Shown: positions 1 through 10,000, counted from the stretch's first letter. The stretch: DNA of 34,916 nt from Clostridiales bacterium (GCA_003486785.1 DNFZ01000090.1:1-34916), one strand, 5' to 3'. Made by a program: numbers and translations. Notes: generated by a model not told the origin, from the letters alone.

Positions 1-641
1 TGATCGTGATCGACCGCGACATCGAGGTGGCGGACAGGAGCCTTTATACGGCTTATATCGGCTCGGATTTTCACAAAGAGGGGGAGACGGCGGTCTCCTG
101 GCTGGAAGATCTGCTGCTGCGCAGGGGCAGGGCGGAGGATGCGATCCGCATCGTCCACATTCAGGGAACCATCGGTTCTTCCGCGCAAATCGGGCGCACC
201 GCCGCGCTGGAAGCGGCGCTTCTGCGCAACCCAAACTGGCAAATCGTCGTGCAGGAATGCGGGGACTTCACGCGCGCAAAGGCGTATGAGGTGATGAAGG
301 CGATACTGCAAAAAACCAAGGACATCGATGTCGTGTACTGCGAAAACGACGGCGAAGCGCTGGGCGCGATCGACGCCATGGAGGAAGCGGGGCTCTCGTG
401 CGATCCGAACGGCGGCGTGATCGTGATCTCCTTTGACGCGACGAGGCTGGGGCTATCCTACTGCTTGGCGGGGAAAATCGCGCTGAACGTGGAGTGTAAC
501 CCCTTGCAGGGCCCGTATGTAGCGGATATGATTCAGCGCATGGAGCGCGGCGAAACCGTCGAGCGGGTGAAGTATATCGACGAAACCGCGTTCGACTGCT
601 TTACGATCACCAGAGCGATGATCGAAGGCAGAGGTTACTGA
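1..641 (+). CDS. Sugar ABC transporter substrate-binding protein, YtfQ-like (5' end missing)
   Basis: This is the C-terminal part of a type I periplasmic-binding protein that captures a sugar outside the membrane and hands it to the importer encoded downstream. The frame is open to the left edge, so the signal peptide and first lobe lie outside the window; the GTG at 6 is an internal Val codon. The segments VIDRDIE, HIQGTIGSSAQIGRTAALE and GDFTRAKAYEVM match the E. coli galactofuranose-binding protein YtfQ as I recall it (LLDRSID, ELQGTVGASVAIDRKKG, GDFTRSKGKEVM). The next gene is a paralogue with the same HIQG..G..AQIGRTAAL block, so the two are tandem duplicates. The true ligand is unknown; galactofuranose or another sugar furanose is a family-based guess. 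No intrinsic terminator follows. Confidence 0.85.
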   Translation, partial: IVIDRDIEVADRSLYTAYIGSDFHKEGETAVSWLEDLLLRRGRAEDAIRIVHIQGTIGSSAQIGRTAALEAALLRNPNWQIVVQECGDFTRAKAYEVMKAILQKTKDIDVVYCENDGEALGAIDAMEEAGLSCDPNGGVIVISFDATRLGLSYCLAGKIALNVECNPLQGPYVADMIQRMERGETVERVKYIDETAFDCFTITRAMIEGRGY

Positions 642-939
642 TAAATCTTATCCTTCTTCTATTGCAAGAGTTTCAAAACGAGGCTCTATTGCGTCATCTA
701 CCCGGAATATGCTGTCGTTTATTTACGCTCATTGTTGGAAAAATTACAGTCGTTTTTGCAACACACCTGCACGTATTTCACGCGTGGTTTGTTATCTATC
801 CGGGATGGTTCACATTCTTATGCGCTTGGAGCAAAGGCGTTGGTTTCGAGTTGTCTATATGTTATAAGGATTGTGTCGGTCACATCTTGCTTTGCCGACC
901 TGCATATCACGACTCGAAAAAGGAAAGGAAATCGGAAAC
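642..939 (+). other. Intergenic region between the two binding-protein genes, with an inverted repeat
   Basis: These 298 bases hold no convincing gene; the open frames inside lack ribosome binding sites and recognisable protein sequence. They carry a promoter for the second binding protein at 840-868. They also carry an inverted repeat with arms at 734-743 and 753-762 (GTTGGAAAAA and TTTTTGCAAC, 9 of 10 positions pairing) around a 9-base loop. The T-run sits inside the right arm rather than after it, so this is a poor terminator. It could be an operator or an mRNA hairpin; I cannot decide which. Confidence 0.45.
840..868 (+). promoter_or_regulatory. Probable promoter of the second binding-protein gene
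   Basis: A -35 element TTGGTT (840-845) is separated by 17 bases from a -10 element TATAAG (863-868), which is preceded by TG in the extended -10 position (860-861). It lies 70 bases before the ATG at 940 and would let this binding protein be transcribed independently of the first. Confidence 0.55.
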
Positions 940-1974
940 ATGAAAAAGATTGTTGTTTTGCTCCTAGTTGCCATGCTCGCATTTGGGATGGTTGCTTGCG
1001 CAACCGCCGCGCCCGCAGCGAGCGAAGCCCCCGCCGCAGCGGCGGAAGCGCCTGCTGCAGCCCCAGCTGCGGAAGCACCCGTAGCCAAAGGCCTGATCAA
1101 AGTTGGTATCATCAACAACCCGCCGGCAGAGTCCGGCTATCGCGCGGCCAATGTTGCGGACTTTGAGAAAGTCTTCAACGAAGCCAACGGTTACGCCGTT
1201 TCCACCTTCTACAGCCTAAAGAATGACGAGCAGCTCAACGCAGCCGCGCAGTTCATCACGGATGGCGTGGACTACCTGCTCATCTCCGCTGGCGCAACGG
1301 ATGGCTGGGATACCATTCTTGCCAGCGCAAAAGAAGCCGGCATCAAAGTGTTCCTCTTCGATCGCATGATCAATACGGACGAGAGCAACTATGAAGCGGC
1401 TGTCGTTTCCGACATGGCAAATCAGGGCAACACCGCTGTCGCATGGCTCAAGGCGGAAAACCTCGAATCCTACAAGGTCATCCACATTCAGGGTGCAATG
1501 GGAAATGATGCGCAGATCGGCCGCACGGCCGCGCTGGATGCAGAGTTTGCAGCCGGCACGATGATCAAGGTTGTGCAGCAGACCGCCACGTGGGATGAAG
1601 CGACTGCCAAGCAGATCGTCGAGTCCGTCATCAACTCCGGTGAAGAGTTCAACGTCATCTACGCCGAGAACGACGGCATGGCAAAGGGCGCAGTCGCGGC
1701 GCTGGACGAAGCGGGCATCACCCACGGCGTGGGCAAAGCCGTCATCGTCATGGGCTTTGACTGCAACAAATGGGCGCTGCGCGAACTGCTCGCGGGCAAC
1801 TGGAATTACAACGGCCAGTGCAGCCCCTTCCAGGCATCTGTGATCCATGAAATGATCCAGAAGCTGGAAGCCGGCGAAACTCTCACCGTGAAAAAGGTCA
1901 TCTCCGAAGAGCGTGGCTTTGACGCAAGAACAATCACCCAGGCGGACATCGACACCTACGGCTTAGGCGAATAA
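940..1974 (+). CDS. Sugar ABC transporter substrate-binding lipoprotein, YtfQ-like
   Basis: This 344-residue extracytoplasmic sugar-binding protein belongs to the same importer. Start ATG 940 is chosen because it follows the purine-rich AGGAAAGGAA and opens a typical lipoprotein signal peptide (MKK, hydrophobic core, Cys20 in MVAC). An Ala/Pro/Glu-rich linker (about residues 21-50) tethers the mature protein to the membrane. The rest is a two-lobe type I binding fold: FLFDRMI, HIQGAMGNDAQIGRTAAL and YAENDGMAKGAVAALDEAG are ligand-pocket and hinge segments shared with YtfQ. It is a paralogue of the truncated gene upstream. It has its own promoter, and a strong hairpin lies between it and the ATPase gene. 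The ligand is probably a sugar; galactofuranose is inferred only from family resemblance. Confidence 0.9.
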   Translation: MKKIVVLLLVAMLAFGMVACATAAPAASEAPAAAAEAPAAAPAAEAPVAKGLIKVGIINNPPAESGYRAANVADFEKVFNEANGYAVSTFYSLKNDEQLNAAAQFITDGVDYLLISAGATDGWDTILASAKEAGIKVFLFDRMINTDESNYEAAVVSDMANQGNTAVAWLKAENLESYKVIHIQGAMGNDAQIGRTAALDAEFAAGTMIKVVQQTATWDEATAKQIVESVINSGEEFNVIYAENDGMAKGAVAALDEAGITHGVGKAVIVMGFDCNKWALRELLAGNWNYNGQCSPFQASVIHEMIQKLEAGETLTVKKVISEERGFDARTITQADIDTYGLGE

Positions 1975-2028
1975 GCCATCCCTATGATTCAAGCCCGAAA
2001 CAGGGAATAGAGTCAACTATGCCGGTGA

Positions 2029-2057
2029 CGAGTATGCGGAGTTTCTCCGCATACTCG
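2029..2057 (+). promoter_or_regulatory. Intercistronic mRNA hairpin, probable 3'-end stabiliser
   Basis: A perfect 13-bp stem (2029-2041 with 2045-2057) closes a TTT loop between the binding-protein stop and the ATPase start. No T-run follows, so it is not a standard intrinsic terminator. Hairpins in this position of binding-protein transporter operons typically protect the upstream message from 3' decay, giving more binding protein than membrane components. That role here is inference. Confidence 0.75.
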
Positions 2058-2101
2058 CGCCGTTATGTTCCCCAAAGCCTACCGAGCAAAGGATGTTACC
2101 C

Positions 2102-3622
2102 ATGCCAAACGACATCGTTCTATCCATGCGAAACATCAGCAAGACTTTTCCCGGCGTGCGCGCGCTGCACAACGTGGATTTTACGCTCTATGCAGGCGAG
2201 ATCCATGCGTTGATGGGCGAAAACGGCGCAGGAAAATCGACGCTGATCAAGGTGCTCACGGGCGTATACCCGAAGGATGCCGGAAGGATCCAGATCGCGG
2301 GCAGCAGCAAAGACGTAAACATCAAGTCCCCGCAGGAAGCGCAAAACCTCGGCATCAGCACCGTCTATCAGGAGATCACACTCTGCCCGAACCTGACCGT
2401 TGCGGAGAATATGTTCATCGGGCGCGGTGCCTATCGCCTCGTCAACTGGCGTACGATGCGGGAGAAGACCGCTGAGATTTTGGAGAAACTAAATATTCCC
2501 GCCAGAGCGACACAGCAGCTTGCAACGTGCTCTCTTGCCGTGCAGCAGATGGTCGCTATTGCGCGCGCGGTTGATATGGACTGCAAGGCGCTCATCCTCG
2601 ACGAGCCGACCTCTTCTCTCGATGAGCGCGAGGTAGAAAAGCTCTTTGCGCTGATGCGCGAGCTCAAGTCGCGCGGTGTTGGCATTATCTTCATCACGCA
2701 TTTTCTAGAGCAGGTTTACGAAGTATGCGATCGGATCACCGTGCTGCGCAACGGCGAACTCATCGGCGCATACGATGTCAAAGATTTACCACGCGTGCAG
2801 CTTATTTCAAAGATGATGGGCAAAGAGCTGGACGATATCTCCCATATCCACAACCGCCGCACAGCATCTGCCGAGCCGGGCCGCGCGCCTGTGTTCGAGG
2901 CGGAGGGCCTTGCCAGCGCGGCGGGAACGCGTGCATTTGATTTTAAGATTGATCAAGGAGAAGTCAACGGGTTTACAGGCCTTCTCGGCTCCGGCCGCAG
3001 CGAGAGCGTTCGCGCAATCTTCGGTGCGGACCCGATCACCGGTGGCAAGATTCGAATCAACGGAAAACCCGCAAAGATAGCAAAACCCAAGGACGCCATG
3101 CGCCATGGCATCGGATATTTGCCGGAGGATCGCAAGCAGGACGGGATTATCGACGATCTCTCCGTGCGCGAGAACATCATTCTGGCGCTTCAGGTGCTGC
3201 GCGGCTTTCTCCGCCCGTTTTCCAGAAGCGAGGCGGAGCGGTTTGCGGAGGAGTATATCAACCTGCTCGGCATCAAGACCGCGTCAAGCGATACGCCGAT
3301 CAAGTCTCTCTCTGGCGGCAACCAGCAAAAAGCGATTCTAGCGCGCTGGCTGCTCACCAAGCCGCAGTATCTCATCCTGGATGAGCCAACGCGCGGCATC
3401 GACGTCGGCACCAAGGTTGAGATTCAAAAGCTCGTGCTCAAGCTCGCCGAAGACGGCGTGAGCGTTACGTTCATCTCATCCGAAATCGAGGAGATGCTGC
3501 GCACCTGCTCGCGGTTGATCGTCATGCGGGATCGCAAGATCGTCGGCGAGCTCATGCAGGACGAGATGACGCAGGCGAAGATCATGCATACCATAGCAGG
3601 GGAGGCGGCACAGAATGGCTAA
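2102..3622 (+). CDS. ytfR: Sugar ABC importer ATPase with two nucleotide-binding domains
   Basis: This 506-residue cytoplasmic ATPase drives the importer and belongs to the RbsA/MglA/YtfR class, with two ATP-binding domains in one chain. Domain 1 has Walker A GENGAGKST and Walker B LILDEPTS; its signature is the atypical LAVQQ. Domain 2 has the degenerate P-loop GLLGSGRSE (no GKS/T), but a good signature LSGGNQQK and Walker B LILDEPTRGID. This asymmetry is normal for the class. The ATG at 2102 is preferred over the one at 2093 because AAAGGA (2088-2093) is 8 bases upstream of the former and overlaps the latter. The 3' end overlaps the first permease gene by 8 bases, indicating translational coupling. 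The symbol reflects family resemblance, not proven substrate. Confidence 0.92.
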   Translation: MPNDIVLSMRNISKTFPGVRALHNVDFTLYAGEIHALMGENGAGKSTLIKVLTGVYPKDAGRIQIAGSSKDVNIKSPQEAQNLGISTVYQEITLCPNLTVAENMFIGRGAYRLVNWRTMREKTAEILEKLNIPARATQQLATCSLAVQQMVAIARAVDMDCKALILDEPTSSLDEREVEKLFALMRELKSRGVGIIFITHFLEQVYEVCDRITVLRNGELIGAYDVKDLPRVQLISKMMGKELDDISHIHNRRTASAEPGRAPVFEAEGLASAAGTRAFDFKIDQGEVNGFTGLLGSGRSESVRAIFGADPITGGKIRINGKPAKIAKPKDAMRHGIGYLPEDRKQDGIIDDLSVRENIILALQVLRGFLRPFSRSEAERFAEEYINLLGIKTASSDTPIKSLSGGNQQKAILARWLLTKPQYLILDEPTRGIDVGTKVEIQKLVLKLAEDGVSVTFISSEIEEMLRTCSRLIVMRDRKIVGELMQDEMTQAKIMHTIAGEAAQNG

Positions 3623-4688
3623 GAGGTTTAACCGATTTAAAAAATCGCAGCTGGTGATTCCGCTCTTTGCGCTGCTGCTGCTCGTCGTTTTCAACCTTGT
3701 TCGGGACGCGGGATTTTTTTCGCTGAATATTGCGACCAATAACGACGGAAACCCGGTCCTGACGGGCAACATCGTCAGCATACTCAACAGCGCGTCAGAA
3801 CTCGCGATCATCGCCATCGGCATGACGCTGGTCACCGCAAGCTCGCGCGGGCAGGACATCAGCGTTGGCGCGGTGGCGGCCATCGCAGGCAGCGTGTTTG
3901 TGCGCGTGCTGCGCGAGCATAGCATCTCCTGGCCGATCATTCTATTGGCGTTTCTCGGCGGATGCGCGGCGGCGGTGCTCTGCGGAGCGTTCAATGGCAC
4001 GCTTGTCGCCGGGTTTCGGATTCAGCCGATGATCGCAACGCTGATCCTTCTCACCGCGGGCAGGCCGATCGCCTACTGGATCAACGGCGGCGCCACCCCG
4101 ACTGTGTCAAGCCCCTTGCTCGGCTACATCGGCAGCTTTATTCCGGGCGTGCCGATTCCAACGCCGATCCTGATCGTCGTGGTTTTCTCCGTGCTTGTGT
4201 CGTTGATATTACGCCTAACCAACCTCGGCCTTTACACGCAGGCGGTGGGCATCAACGAAAAATCCGCACGGCTCAACGGCATCAACGCCTTTGGCATGAA
4301 GATTCTCTCCTTCATGATGCTGGGCGTTTGTGTTTCGATTGCGGGCTGCATCAGCGTGAGCCGCATCGGGCTCATCAACCATGAAACGCTGCTGCTCGAT
4401 ATTGAAATGGACGCGATTCTGGCGGTCGCCATCGGCGGCAATGCGCTCAGCGGCGGAAAATTCAACATCGCGGGGTCCGTGATGGGCGCATATATCATTC
4501 AGGCGCTGACCATCACGCTCTACGCCATGAAGGTTTCTTCCACCGCGGTCAAGGCATATAAGGCGATCGTCATCATCGCAATCGTCGTGCTGGGTTCTCC
4601 TGTGGTGCAAGGTTATCTGCTCCGGCTGCGGGATATGCTGTTCCAAAAAACGAAGAAGACGACGGAGATGCAAGCGTATGGAGATTAA
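3615..4688 (+). CDS. ytfT: Sugar ABC importer permease 1 (YtfT-like)
   Basis: This 357-residue integral membrane protein of the RbsC/BPD_transp_2 family forms half of the transmembrane channel. Hydrophobic segments run from about residue 14 to 335. Motifs include IGMTLV, QDISVGAVAAIAG, IQPMIATLILLTAGR, the coupling-loop segment TQAVGINEKSARLNGIN and DAILAVAIGG, all closely like E. coli YtfT. One oddity is SSRGQDISVG, where most family members have GGIDLSVG. It starts inside the end of the ATPase gene (8-base overlap) and its own end overlaps the next permease by 11 bases, so the three are one translationally coupled unit. Confidence 0.92.
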   Translation: MAKRFNRFKKSQLVIPLFALLLLVVFNLVRDAGFFSLNIATNNDGNPVLTGNIVSILNSASELAIIAIGMTLVTASSRGQDISVGAVAAIAGSVFVRVLREHSISWPIILLAFLGGCAAAVLCGAFNGTLVAGFRIQPMIATLILLTAGRPIAYWINGGATPTVSSPLLGYIGSFIPGVPIPTPILIVVVFSVLVSLILRLTNLGLYTQAVGINEKSARLNGINAFGMKILSFMMLGVCVSIAGCISVSRIGLINHETLLLDIEMDAILAVAIGGNALSGGKFNIAGSVMGAYIIQALTITLYAMKVSSTAVKAYKAIVIIAIVVLGSPVVQGYLLRLRDMLFQKTKKTTEMQAYGD

Positions 4689-5742
4689 TCGCAAACACGC
4701 AGCACAGCGGCTGAGCCTCAAAGGTCGGGAACCGATCTCCAACACTAACCTGCTGCTTGCCATCACCGTTTGCACGTTCTTTGGCATGTATGGCATGGCG
4801 ATGGGGGTCTGGGGCGGCGGCTTCCTCAATCCGCAGCAGTTTTTGGATCTTTTTAACAACAACTCCTTCCTCATCGTCGTTGCGTGCGGGCTCACCATCG
4901 TGATGATCGCGGGCGGCATCGATATCTCCGTAGGCGGCATTACGGCGCTGGTGACGATGGTATGCGTGGTCTATCTCGACGACAAGGGTGGAAGCGTTGC
5001 GGGGTCTTTGGCAATCGCGCTCGGCATCGGCACCGCATTTGGCCTCGTGCAGGGGTTTCTTGTGTCCTATCTGGAGATTCAGCCGTTTATCGTCACGCTG
5101 GCCGGCATGTTTTTTGCAAAGGGGATGACCACCATCGTCAGCGTTGCGCCGCGAACGGCAGAGCATGCGGCGTTCCTTGCGCTCAAGCAGTTTCGCATCG
5201 TAATCCCCGGCATCGGCTCCTATGGAAAGACGGGCAACTTCATACCTGCGCGCATCGAGCTTGGCGTGATCATCGCGCTTGCCGTCGTGCTCGCGGTGTT
5301 TATCGTGCTCAAGTGGACGCGGTTTGGCAGAAATCTCTACGCAATCGGCGGCAACAGCCAAAGCGCGCTGATGCTTGGCATCAACGTCAAGCGCACGCGC
5401 TTTTTCTCGTATCTATTCAGCGGCGTGCTCTCCGGCATCGGCGGATACGTCTACCTGCTGCACACGGGCGCAGGCAATGCAAGCAACGCGACGGCGGCGG
5501 AGATGCAGGCCATCGCCTCCGCGATCATCGGCGGCACGCTGCTCACCGGCGGCGTGGGGAATGTCGTCGGCACGCTCTTTGGCGTGCTCTCGCTCAAAAC
5601 GATCAACAACATCGTCATCGCCTCGGGGCTAAGAGAGCCGTATTGGCAGAGCATTACCACGGGGCTGATGTTGTGCTTCTTCATCCTGCTGCAAAGCGTA
5701 ATCCTCAAGATTCGCGAAGGCAGCGCGTCAAAGCGAGACTAG
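4678..5742 (+). CDS. yjfF: Sugar ABC importer permease 2 (YjfF-like)
   Basis: This 354-residue membrane permease pairs with the preceding one to form the heterodimeric channel. Diagnostic segments are GGIDISVGGITAL, IQPFIVTLAGMFFAKGM, the coupling region NLYAIGGNSQSALMLGIN and ASAIIGGTLLTGGVGNVVGTLFG, which match E. coli YjfF closely. The order of binding protein, two-domain ATPase, YtfT-like and YjfF-like permease is the ytfQRT-yjfF arrangement. It is the last gene of the operon; a terminator follows at 5758-5796. Confidence 0.92.
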   Translation: MEINRKHAAQRLSLKGREPISNTNLLLAITVCTFFGMYGMAMGVWGGGFLNPQQFLDLFNNNSFLIVVACGLTIVMIAGGIDISVGGITALVTMVCVVYLDDKGGSVAGSLAIALGIGTAFGLVQGFLVSYLEIQPFIVTLAGMFFAKGMTTIVSVAPRTAEHAAFLALKQFRIVIPGIGSYGKTGNFIPARIELGVIIALAVVLAVFIVLKWTRFGRNLYAIGGNSQSALMLGINVKRTRFFSYLFSGVLSGIGGYVYLLHTGAGNASNATAAEMQAIASAIIGGTLLTGGVGNVVGTLFGVLSLKTINNIVIASGLREPYWQSITTGLMLCFFILLQSVILKIREGSASKRD

Positions 5743-5757
5743 CAGAACGTACGAAGA

Positions 5758-5796
5758 ACGACTTCTCAGAAAAAATCGCTGAGAAGTCGTTTTTCT
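5758..5796 (+). terminator. Intrinsic terminator of the sugar importer operon
   Basis: A perfect 12-bp stem (5758-5769 with 5779-5790) with a 9-base loop is followed by a T-run (5790-5794). It lies 15 bases after the last permease stop codon. Confidence 0.9.
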
Positions 5797-5944
5797 GCGC
5801 AGCTCGTGAGAGTATAATTATAAAAATTCTTGGCATAAATATTATATTTAGCTTTCTTCTTGATTGCGTTTGTGTTATATTTCTCGCTAAAGAAAAAAAC
5901 AGGCAATCAGTGTGGAAAAACGATAGGAAGACAGGAGGAAGCGG
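5797..5944 (+). promoter_or_regulatory. AT-rich carA leader with a possible promoter
   Basis: This AT-rich stretch must hold the carA promoter because a terminator precedes it. The best -10 candidate is TATAAT at 5813-5818, but the hexamer 17 bases upstream (TTTTTC) is a weak -35. I see no PyrR-type anti-terminator/terminator pair and no arginine box I can name. AGGAGGA at 5933-5939 is the carA ribosome binding site. Confidence 0.35.
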
Positions 5945-7042
5945 ATGGAGCAGCCAAGATACCTGATTCTGGAAAACGGGCAGGTCTTTCGCGGTCGGCC
6001 GTTTGGGGCCACGGGACAGGTGATCGCCGAAATTGTGTTTACGACCGCCATGACCGGATATCTTGAGACGTTGACCGATCCAAGCTATTACGGCCAGATG
6101 GTGGTGCAGGCGTTTCCGCTAGTCGGCAACTATGGCGTCATTCCTGCCGACTTTGAGGCGGAAAACCCCGCGTTGCAAGCGTATATTGTTCGTTCCTGGT
6201 GTCAGGTGCCTTCAAACTTTCGAAGTGAAGAAGACCTTGACACTTTTTTATTATCGAGAGGAATTGTAGGACTATGGGATATCGACACCCGCGCGCTGGT
6301 CAAAATCATCCGCGAATACGGCGTGATGAATGCGCTGATCACGGACGATCCCAACCCGAATGAAGCGACACTGCAAAAGCTTCGCAACTATCGTCTCACA
6401 GGCGCGGTGGCGGCGGTCAGCGGAAAGAGCACGGCAATCCTGCGTGCCAGCGAGAATAAGCGTCACGTCGCGCTCTGGGACTTTGGCGCCAAGCGAAACA
6501 TCGCAAACGAACTCGTCAAGCGCGGCTGCGACGTGACGGTTTTCCCCTCCTCCGCAACCGCCGAAGAGATTCTCGCCCGCAAGCCCGACGGTATCATGCT
6601 CTCCAACGGCCCGGGCGACCCCGCGGAAAACACCGCGGTCATCCGCGAACTCGCTAAGCTCTGCGCGGCAAATGTGCCGATCTTCGGCATCTGTCTGGGT
6701 CACCAGCTGCTTGCGCTTGCCCGCGACGGCGAGACGATGAAGCTCAAATACGGCCATCGCGGCGCGAACCAGCCCGTACAGGAGACCGCAACGAAGCGGG
6801 TTTACATCACGAGCCAGAACCACGGTTACGCGGTGAAGACGGATTGCCTGCCCAAGCATTCCCGCGTGAGCTTCCAAAACCTCAATGACGGCACCTGCGA
6901 GGGCATGGAGTACCTCGACATACCCGCATTTTCGGTGCAGTTTCATCCCGAGGCGTGCGCAGGCCCGCTGGATACGCGCTATCTGTTTGATCGGTTTATC
7001 GACCGGTTAGACGGCACGAGGGAAACGGCGAAGATCGGATAA
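5945..7042 (+). CDS. carA: Carbamoyl-phosphate synthase small subunit (glutaminase)
   Basis: This 365-residue glutamine amidotransferase subunit hydrolyses glutamine and passes ammonia to CarB for carbamoyl phosphate synthesis (pyrimidine and arginine pathways). The N-terminal CPSase small-chain domain spans about residues 1-150 (ILENGQVFRG, TAMTGYLETLTDPSY). The C-terminal class I amidotransferase domain has its nucleophile Cys250 in FGICLGHQ and His334/Glu336 in VQFHPEA. ATG 5945 follows AGGAGGA by 5 bases. It is 27 bases ahead of carB and probably co-transcribed. Length is normal for the family. Confidence 0.97.
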   Translation: MEQPRYLILENGQVFRGRPFGATGQVIAEIVFTTAMTGYLETLTDPSYYGQMVVQAFPLVGNYGVIPADFEAENPALQAYIVRSWCQVPSNFRSEEDLDTFLLSRGIVGLWDIDTRALVKIIREYGVMNALITDDPNPNEATLQKLRNYRLTGAVAAVSGKSTAILRASENKRHVALWDFGAKRNIANELVKRGCDVTVFPSSATAEEILARKPDGIMLSNGPGDPAENTAVIRELAKLCAANVPIFGICLGHQLLALARDGETMKLKYGHRGANQPVQETATKRVYITSQNHGYAVKTDCLPKHSRVSFQNLNDGTCEGMEYLDIPAFSVQFHPEACAGPLDTRYLFDRFIDRLDGTRETAKIG

Positions 7043-7069
7043 CACAGGGTTTTTGATAAGGAGTATACT

Positions 7070-10000
7070 ATGCCACTGGATCAAAACATCAAGCGCGTGA
7101 TGGTGATCGGCTCCGGCCCCATCGTAATCGGCCAGGCGGCGGAGTTTGACTACGCGGGCACGCAAGCCTGCCGCGCGCTGCGCGAGGAGGGGCTGGAGGT
7201 CATCTTGGTCAACTCCAATCCCGCGACGATCATGACCGACCGCGCGATGGCGGATCAAATCTACATCGAGCCGCTTACGCTGACTACGCTCAAGCGCATC
7301 ATCGAAAAGGAGAAGCCGGACAGCCTGCTCTCCACCCTCGGTGGGCAGACGGGGCTCACGCTCTCCATGCAGCTCGCTCGAGACGGCTTTTTGGAGCAGC
7401 ACGGCGTTCGTCTGCTCGGCGCAAACCCGGAAACCATCGAAAAGGCAGAGGATCGCCAGCGCTTCAAGGACGCGATGATCGAGATCGGTCAGCCCGTGAT
7501 CCCTTCGCTTGTCGTGACAGAGCTGGAGGATGCGCTTGGTTTTGCGGAAGAGATCGGCTATCCGGTGATCGTCCGCCCGGCATTCACGCTCGGCGGCAGC
7601 GGCGGCGGTATCGCCGAAACGCGGGACACGCTGATCGAGATCGCGACCAACGGCATCCGCATGTCTCCGATCCATCAGATTCTGGTCGAAAAATGCATCT
7701 CCGGCTGGAAAGAGATCGAGTTTGAGGGCATGCGTGACAAGAATGGCAACGTCATCACGATTTGCAGCATGGAAAACTTCGACCCAGTCGGCGTGCACAC
7801 GGGCGACAGCATCGTCATCGCGCCTGCGGTGACGCTGAGCGACCGTGAATATCAAATGCTGCGCACAGCGACACGCGACATCATCGACGCCCTCGGCATC
7901 GAAGGCGGCTGCAACTGCCAGTTTGCGCTGCACCCCACGAGCTTTGACTATGCGGTGATCGAGGTCAACCCGCGCGTTTCCCGTTCCTCCGCGCTGGCCT
8001 CCAAGGCGACGGGATACCCCATTGCGAAGGTCGCAACCAAGATCGCGATCGGATACACGCTCGACGAGATTCAAAACGCGGTGACAGGGTCAACCTCCGC
8101 CTGCTTTGAGCCCGCGCTGGACTATGTGGCGGTCAAGCTGCCCAAGTGGCCGTTTGACAAGTTTGTCTACGGCCGCCGCACGCTCGGCACGCAGATGAAA
8201 GCCACGGGCGAGGTCATGGCGATAGGACCCACGTTCGAGCAGGCGCTCATGAAGGCAGTCCGCGGCGCGGAGATTTCGCAGGACAGCCTGAACATGAAAA
8301 AACTAGCAGACATTCCAACCGAACAGATTCGCGAGCGCCTTCATAACTGCGACGACGAGCGGCTGTTTGTGGTGTTTGAAGCGCTCAAGCGCGGGATCAC
8401 AATGGACGACATTCACCAAATCACGATGATCGACATCTGGTTTCTCGCAAAGCTTCTTCACCTCGTGGAATACGAACAGTCGCTGACTTCGGGCGGGTTG
8501 ACAGAAGCAGCCTATCTCGATGGGAAAAAACTCGGCTACCCGGACAATGTGCTCTCGCGCATCAGCGGGCAGCCGATACTGCAACACCTCTACGCAGGCT
8601 ATCGGATGGTAGACACCTGTGCGGCGGAGTTTGAGGCGCAGACGCCGTATTTCTACGCGGACTATGATTGCGTAGAAAACGAAGCGCAGACCTTCCTGCA
8701 AAAACACGACACGGGCAAGCGCCGCGTGATCGTGTTCGGCTCGGGGCCGATCCGCATCGGTCAAGGCATCGAGTTTGACTATGCCTCCGTCCACTGCGTC
8801 TGGGCGCTGAAGCAGGCGGGGTTTGAGGTGGTCATCGTCAACAACAACCCCGAGACGGTCTCGACCGACTTCGACACGGCGGATCGGCTCTACTTTGAGC
8901 CGCTGCTGCCGGAGGATGTGATGAACGTCATTCATACCGAGCAGCCTTACGGCGCGGTGGTCGCGTTCGGCGGGCAGACGGCGATCAAGCTCACGCGCTA
9001 TCTTTCCGAGCAGGGCGTGCGCATTCTCGGCACGCCAGCGGACAGCATCGACGCGGCGGAGGATCGGGAGCGGTTTGACGCGCTGCTGGAGCGGCTCAAC
9101 ATCAAGCGTCCGCAGGGTAAGACCGTGAAGACCGAGGATCAGGCGCTTTCTGCCGCAAACGATCTGGGCTATCCTGTGCTGATTCGCCCGAGTTACGTGC
9201 TCGGCGGGCAGAATATGATCATCGCGTTTTCGGATGACGACGTGCGTGAATACATGGGCATCATCCTGAGAAAAGGCATCGACAACCCGATTTTGATCGA
9301 TCAATACCTGATGGGCACGGAGATCGAGGTGGATGCCATCTGCGACGGGGAGGACATCCTGATCCCCGGCATCATGGAGCATATCGAGCGCGCGGGCGTG
9401 CACTCCGGCGACTCCATCGCGGTCTATCCCGCGTGGAACCTAACCGGCCCGCTCATCGAGCGCGTCGTCGAGCATTCGCGAAAACTTGCGCTCGCGCTCC
9501 ATACACGGGGGCTCATCAACATACAGTATGTAATTTATGAGAACGAAATCTACGTCATCGAGGTCAACCCGCGCTCGTCGCGCACGGTGCCGTACATCAG
9601 CAAAGTCACGGGCGTGCCGATGGTAGACCTTGCCACGCGCGCCATGCTGGGGGACAAACTCAGCGAGATGGGCTTTGGCGCGGGCTTATACAAAACGCCG
9701 CCCTATGTCGCGGTCAAGGTGCCCGTGTTCTCGTTTGAGAAGCTGGCGGATGTCGATATCCTGCTCGATCCGGAGATGAAGTCCACGGGCGAAGTGCTTG
9801 GCATCGGCAAAACGCGGGAGGAGGCGCTCTACAAAGGCCTCGTTGCCGCGGGGTACAATATGAAGCGGCGCGGGGGTTTGCTCGTCACCGTGCGGGATCA
9901 TGACAAGGCGGAGATGACCGATACGGTGCGAAAGTTTTACAGCCTTGGCTTTGTGCTCTATGCCACAAAGGGCACGGCGGCGGTGCTGGAAAAAGCGCAG

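Noticed and set aside
662..943. 93-codon frame between the two binding-protein genes
   Set aside because: No ribosome binding site or recognisable protein; it overlaps the promoter and signal-peptide start of the second gene.
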